This document shows, piece after piece, positions 58,668 to 64,000 of a DNA stretch of 64,000 nt (position 1 is the first letter of the stretch; every line of letters starts with the position of its first letter). A program made the translations under genes and the position numbers. The notes under the pieces were generated by a model. The model was not told the origin of the DNA and did no database searches. It saw only the letters and a list, made by a program, of their open reading frames with translations. The DNA lies in the NCBI GenBank assembly GCA_026686845.1, contig JAIVEN010000009.1:41441001-41505000 (forward strand). Direction: 5' to 3'. The stretch is from Adenanthera pavonina. Taxonomy: Eukaryota; Streptophyta; Magnoliopsida; Fabales; Fabaceae.

Positions 58668-60513
58668 TGAAAGAGGGTAAAGAAGAATACGTACATCTTG
58701 ACGACACTGATTGTAGAGTCACCTACACAACAATTGGGGTCACCAAACTCTTGGAACTTCGGATTAATTCCCTTGATAGATGATAGTGAGGTGAATTGTT
58801 GAGTGAATTTTTCTAGAGTGTGTAATTTTTCCTGGTTGGGATGGCACTGTTTTCTCCCATGCACTTTAACTTCTATGCCATCTCTACACAACATGTCTCT
58901 CTTTTTTTCTCTACAGAAAATAATTGTTCCCTTCCATAGTGAAATAGAGGGAATTACACATATGGACCCTAAAACCTACTTGGCTTCTTTCCTTTTTGTT
59001 TTTGGGCCTATTCAGGGTGGAACAAAATTATATTTAACCCAACACCATGCAAATAAGCTATGTGCAAATTATAGATCTTTAACTGTTCTTAGGGCTCAAT
59101 AATCTCTAACTCTCACTTTAACTCTCCGTATCTCACGCCCCATGTCCTACTTTTCTCGCAATTGCACCTTTCAAATTTGCCATCACTTTATTTCCCTCCA
59201 AGTTCTCACACATGAAGCTTCATTTATGGGCAGGGTTTATGATTTCATCAATCTTGGCCTAATAACCCATTTGCTCTTCAAGTAAGGTCTTGAATGTTGT
59301 TAGCTATCTCTATTATATTCTTCTTTGGGCTTTTGGCTCATTTAGTAATTTTGATCACCTATTTAGTGGATTTGGCCCACGCAGATTTTTTTGCCAAACA
59401 GTATAATGTAATTATGCTGGGTATTTTAGTTTCTCAATTTTAATTGTCTTTTTAATATAAATTTTGTATATGATTTGTAATATATTTTTAATAGATTTTT
59501 TTTCACCAAATGGTTTTTTGTCAAACTAATTTTTTAATAGGTTGAAAACAAATCATAGGTCTAAACAAGAAACTCAGTAACCGAGACAATTTGGTCCAAC
59601 TCGATTTGACCTAACTCGACTCAATCTTAAAAAAGCCTAAAAAAAGAAACAAACCAACCAGATTAGACTAACTCACTATGTAAGACTCGGGTTTGGGGTA
59701 AGTCTTTAGATTACAAAATTGACCCAAATCGGTGATATATGGTTTTTGAAGTTTAATGTGAACAATGAAACGACATCATTTCCTTCCCATTTTATTTCTT
59801 CCCTTTTCTTGTCCAGATTCATTCCACCTTCATTCCTTCCCATTTTTGAACCTTAGCTAAGAATTGAGAGGGTAATTGAGAGAGAGTGAGAGAGAATCAC
59901 GCCCTTCTCAAGCCCCATTACTGGCATTGTCTCTCCTGCCATCTTGCCTTTGTTGCTATGTCTAGTCATCTGAATCGCATCTCACTTCTGGCCTTAGAAT
60001 AGCATCGCAATCATACTAGTATCTTACTTCTGACTTTCCCATTTTTGAGTTTCCTCATTCATCTTCTTCATCGAGTTTTAGTTTTCTTCAATAGCCAAAA
60101 AAGATAGTTCCAGGTTAAGCAATCATACCCTCTTCTTTGGATCTTTTTTTTTTAAAAAAAATTCATGAATGATCTGCATTTTAGCTGTGATACTAATATG
60201 TAATGTGTTAAAACTTTAATATAGATGGTGTATTATTAGTTTGTATCTTGTTCTTTGCTCCGAAAATTTCTCTATCATTTGAATTTGATCCCAAGTTAAA
60301 CATGGTCTAGGCAACTCAGTTTCGGTCTGGGCAACCTAATCCCAGTATAGAAGACCAAGTACAACCTGGTCTAGGTAGCTAGCTAGTCTGTATTGGACCA
60401 AACCACATGTTTTCTTTTGCAGCCTAAAGTGTTTTCAAACCAGACCACGAGTTAAGGACTAACCTAATCTGGTCTTGTATTTGAATAGTCCAAGTCATAT
60501 AGTATTTTTTTCA
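58668..60513 (-). repeat. Duplicated 1.2-kb unit, right copy with 0.7-kb insertion
   Basis: Homology to 57162-58334 runs from 58668 to 59037 and resumes at about 59757 to 60513. On the minus strand the unit ends CTCTTTCA, one base before TAGTATTAGAGCTC (58666-58653), which matches 12 of 14 bases of a Met-tRNA primer binding site. This suggests the 5' LTR of a minus-strand retroelement with a very short interior (58335-58667). Confidence 0.6.
59038..59751. other. Insertion within the right copy, flanked by TTTAA
   Basis: About 714 bp present only in the right copy. TTTAA occurs at both edges (59033-59037 and 59752-59756) and only once in the left copy, as a target duplication would give. It carries no coding sequence or terminal repeat I recognise. 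Confidence 0.5.
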
Positions 60514-63232
60514 ACAAATCTCATAGCATTTATTTAAATTTAAATAAAGTCAAATGTGCCAGCAACAAAAACAAGTCAAATGTAGTCTATATAATTACAT
60601 GTGTTTTGTAACAACTATCACTACACTATCTTAAACTTAGTCTCAAGCTAACGGGAAGTAAACTTGATGATATGTGCAGGATCGGAGGAGTCAGGGCTAG
60701 AGAAAGGATCTAAACAGGATAAAATATGAAATAGAAACAGAGAAGGGTCATGCCGCTTCAAGGTAAAGGGCCGCCGTGACGAGATACTCGTGGCAACTTG
60801 AAAATTTTCTAGGCCAAGAGCACTCGCACCACGGTGAACTTACATCCCGCCGCGGTGGTAGACTACAAATTTGTTTAAATCAGATGAGTTCAGCTGATGG
60901 AAACAAAAAGAATCGTAGGAAAAGAAGAAGAGCTACGCTAGGGTTTAGATCCTTCGACCTTTTGGGGGTGATTTATGGCCTTTATAAGCTTCAATCTCAG
61001 TTAGTAAGTGATTCTTGATCTCTCTCCTCTATTTTCTCTTCAGTTTTTGGATGGATTTTTCGATATATGCACTGGAATCCCGATTTGGTCTAATTCCACC
61101 GATTAAAATGTATGCAATAGGATCAATAAAGTGTGATTTAATGTTAATGATACTTAGGTATGAGTTTTAGAGGGAGTATGTGTAATTTTGCTTACACCCT
61201 AGCTTTGAATTATGTATGGTAGCTTGGGGTCCGAATTTTGTGTGAACAATTGTGATTAGAATGGTTATTTGGAGCTCATTGATGCATGAAAATGTTGTTG
61301 GAACTATGGTTTAAGTTTAAAAGGTTGAATAATGGATTTTGGATAATTATGCTATATGTTAATTGAAGATGTTGTGGTATTGTAGTTGTTGTTTCATTGA
61401 TCGAAAGAGATCAAGTCATGGGTTGCAATTCGAAGGCTTGCGAGAAACCGTGTGTGTGGTATTGATAATCTAAGGTAACCGGGTGTTTGTGATTTATATG
61501 TTATATGTTCATATATATATGTATGTATATATGCATGTTCCTATTCATACTATGATATTGGTTGTGATGTGTATGGTTTTTCTACATATCATGGTATGTA
61601 CATGGCTATTCGAGATATGATGATTGTATATGATGTCTATGTGTGATTTGTAGCATCTCCCCACCATTGCATGCTAGCAGGACCATAATGATGATTATGA
61701 TGATAATATATATATAGAGGCATGTTAGCATGACATTAGCATCATCACCATTGATGCATATTATGAGATGGATGTTGGGGTGATGATGATGAGATGTGAT
61801 ATGATGATAATATGAGAAATGATGATGATTGATATGTTATGATATATGATATGATGATACAATGAAATATCACTGCCACTAAATCCTCTTCTATGGTTTG
61901 GAAAGCTAGGTGGTAGTGGATTTAGAGATGCATCTTCCCTAAACAACCACCAATTCGAGTGGTCTAAGGGAAGGAGAACTATGGTCCAAGCATTAGTGTA
62001 GCCTTTGGTTCTATGCACTAGTATAAGGTGAGTTTAGTAATGTCCTGAAATCAATCTTCATCGACTGTTGGAAGCAAATCACCTATCGAAAATGTCTTAT
62101 GATGATGATAACCCATGGTTCTATCCGTGTACAAGGGAGAACATACATACCATGTCATTTTTGCATCTTATTGCACCATATGCATAATTGTGTGGACTAT
62201 TGATATAGGTTTTATGTATTTGTGTTCCTAGTTACTGAGACTTTGTCTTACACTCCATCTGATAACTAACATTTTAGATAAAATCTCTAGTACTAGTCCG
62301 GAAGGACAAATGAGTTGTAGCCTCTCTGACGTTGGGAATATTCAAGTCAATGGTAGTTCATATTAATATCTATGTTATAACTTGTGCCAAGTAAGATAGT
62401 ATATTTGTAATCAATATGAGGACCATGATGACTGTAATGATAATGGTTGTATGATATATATGACGATGAATAAAGTAGGATGATATCGATGATGATGTGA
62501 TATGGATATGTGCATGCATAGTTATATGTCTATGATGATGATTTAGACTTCGGTATGGGCCAATATTGTTGGGATGTGTGTTTGTTAGCTAGAATGGCTG
62601 TATGTGGGAGTCCAAAGGCAGTTTTGGGCCTTGTATATGTGTTTTGGGCTTATAGCCTTTTATGTGATTTTGGGATTTAAGGAAGTCAATTCTTGGAGGA
62701 GTTGTTTATTTGTGGTGAAACTTCCTTGGACAAATTAGTTGTACCATTTAGGACTTATGTGAATGATCCTTAGGTATCAAATTGCTTTTGGTGGCAATTG
62801 GAGTGCTTAAGTTATAAATTTTAGCCAAAAAGTGATCAAATCGGTCATGGGTACAAAAAATCTCCATACAAAGATGAATTGAGATAAAACCAGTGTCTAT
62901 GAATAGATTGAGATAAGATTGACTTGTAGAAATTGGAATCATGTTAATCGGAGGTCAGAGCACAAAGTTGTACATGTCAAAAGTTCACCCCAAAAATCAG
63001 AAAATTGCTTATATGATATCAAAAGAGGGCATCGCGGTGCCAGAAGCTTAGCCATGGCACCAAGTGCTACTGCCTCTCTCAGGCTATGACTACACCGTAG
63101 CTCACAGCAGCCCAGCCCTTTCCTGATCCTATTTTAAGTTTTTCATGGTTTTTGATGTTGAAGGTGTTGTTTTCAGGGCTTTTGGGAGTAGGTTGTTACA
63201 TGTTTTCCCTTCATGGGAAAAAATTAATAATA
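60514..63232. other. Unidentified repeat-like region with GATGAT/ATGATG-rich block
   Basis: I see no gene. Segments 60770-60870 and 63020-63110 are GC-rich (CCGCCGTGACG, CATCGCGGTGCC). 61670-61870 and 62440-62560 are dense in ATGATG words. Sequences such as CTATGCACTAGTATAAGG and GTGGACTATTGATATAGG look like non-coding parts of plant LTR elements, but I cannot find the paired repeat. Confidence 0.35.
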
Positions 63233-63390
63233 CTCCCTTCATTTCCATTTATAGTACATTTTTAACTATCACATACGGAATGAGGCAATACTTAGTAACT
63301 AAAAAATTTACACAAAGTTTCCCAAATTATCCTCATTTAGCAGTAATTAATATACTCTCTACATTAATTATGTGTTTCTTATAAGCCTAC
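63233..63390. mobile_element. Possible truncated Stowaway-like MITE
   Basis: TA followed by CTCCCTTCATTTCCATTTAT at 63231 onward resembles a Stowaway left terminus. I found no matching right terminus. Confidence 0.4.
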
Positions 63391-63727
63391 CTTTCTTCCT
63401 TTTTTTTCTTTGGCCATTGATAACCAACCCTTCATTATTCAATAATGGCCGCTGGGTTCACCTCCTCAAGTAATGAGTTGCGCCAAATAAAATTTAGTTT
63501 CAACTCACTTAATCCAATTTTGAATATTCTTCCCTCCTTGGATTATCAATAGGTTATTGATTAAAAAATTTGGTGGGCTACACATTGGCATTGAAAGGTC
63601 GCATGAAACAGAGATAGCCACCCATTCTTATACTAAGACTTATAGTTTGATTTCTCTATTGTCACCCTCCACTCCATGATCATCAACCTCTCCGATTTCA
63701 CCATTGTCACCCACACTTTCTAGAGCA

Positions 63728-64000
63728 ATGCCACTGAATATTAATTTAAACATGGGCCTAAACTTTGAAGTCAGTGATGGTTCTAAATCCTAATCCGGCA
63801 ATGTGCTACCATTCGACTTAAATAGAGACCCATTTGAAATAAGTGATGGTACCAAACCCTAATCCGACACTGTACTACCATTCGACTTAAACAAAGACCC
63901 ATCAACTGAAGTTCTTCCATGGACCGTGAATAGAGAGGCTACCGTGCAAGGGTTTCAAGGGGCACCTATTGAAGAAGAAGCAACCAGGAGAGAAATTTTA
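63728..64000 (+). pseudogene. Unidentified protein-like fragment with two 23-codon repeats, runs off window
   Basis: From ATG 63728 the frame reads MPLNINLNMGLNFEVSDG, then two tandem 69-bp units (63773-63841 and 63842-63910) each containing VLPFDLN.DP. It continues VLPWTVNREATVQGF and APIEEEATRREIL to the window end. Each unit has a TAA at the same place, so the frame is broken as it stands. The polar, Leu-Asn rich wording resembles a real protein rather than random sequence. I do not recognise the family. The rest would lie beyond the window. Confidence 0.35.

Noticed and set aside
60776..61018. Basic 80-codon plus-strand frame
   Set aside because: No homology recognised and located in repeat-like DNA; support is too weak to call a gene.

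Overview
This window is nuclear DNA of a flowering plant, most likely a eudicot. It is AT-rich, with long introns, GT-AG splice sites, plant-specific protein families (CHX antiporter, SAL1 phosphatase, P-type PPR protein, B3 factor, mitochondrial thioredoxin o) and many plant-type transposable elements. I cannot name the species. Exons were read by eye from splice signals and protein family knowledge; no alignment was run.

Layout. 1-3497 (minus) is a dead CHX-type cation/H+ antiporter gene. It is split by a 537-bp hAT-like MITE and carries a nonsense codon, frameshifts and a damaged splice acceptor. 4295-9995 (minus) is a complete but decayed L1-type LINE with both ORFs and a 17-bp target duplication. 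11748-16897 (plus) is a SAL1/HAL2-type 3'(2'),5'-bisphosphate nucleotidase gene of eight exons with a probable transit peptide. 19078-20137 is a truncated RTE-type LINE. 20873-23368 (minus) is an intronless 831-codon PPR-SMR gene resembling EMB2217. 24541-26620 is another LINE ruin. 27671-28414 (minus) is a single-exon B3-domain factor. 29230-40300 is a repeat-rich stretch with several foldback elements, LINE fragments and a small non-autonomous LTR element. 40376-41744 (minus) is the ribosomal protein eL33 (L35a) gene. 45511-50286 (minus) is the six-exon mitochondrial thioredoxin o gene. From 50.3 kb to the end there is no convincing intact gene, only MITEs, RNase H remnants, a 1.2-kb duplicated LTR-like unit and unidentified repeats.

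The host genes do not form a pathway. They are independent single-copy style loci set among transposon debris. The eL33 and thioredoxin genes share telo-box plus site II promoter motifs, typical of plant genes for translation and organelle biogenesis. The most notable structures are: the MITE-killed CHX gene whose frame returns when the MITE and one target copy are removed; a foldback element carrying a 22-bp repeat organised in 110-bp higher-order units; a gag-like mini LTR element; a 572-bp Mutator-like MITE with clear target duplication; a GC-AG intron in SAL1; and a thioredoxin active site split by an intron.
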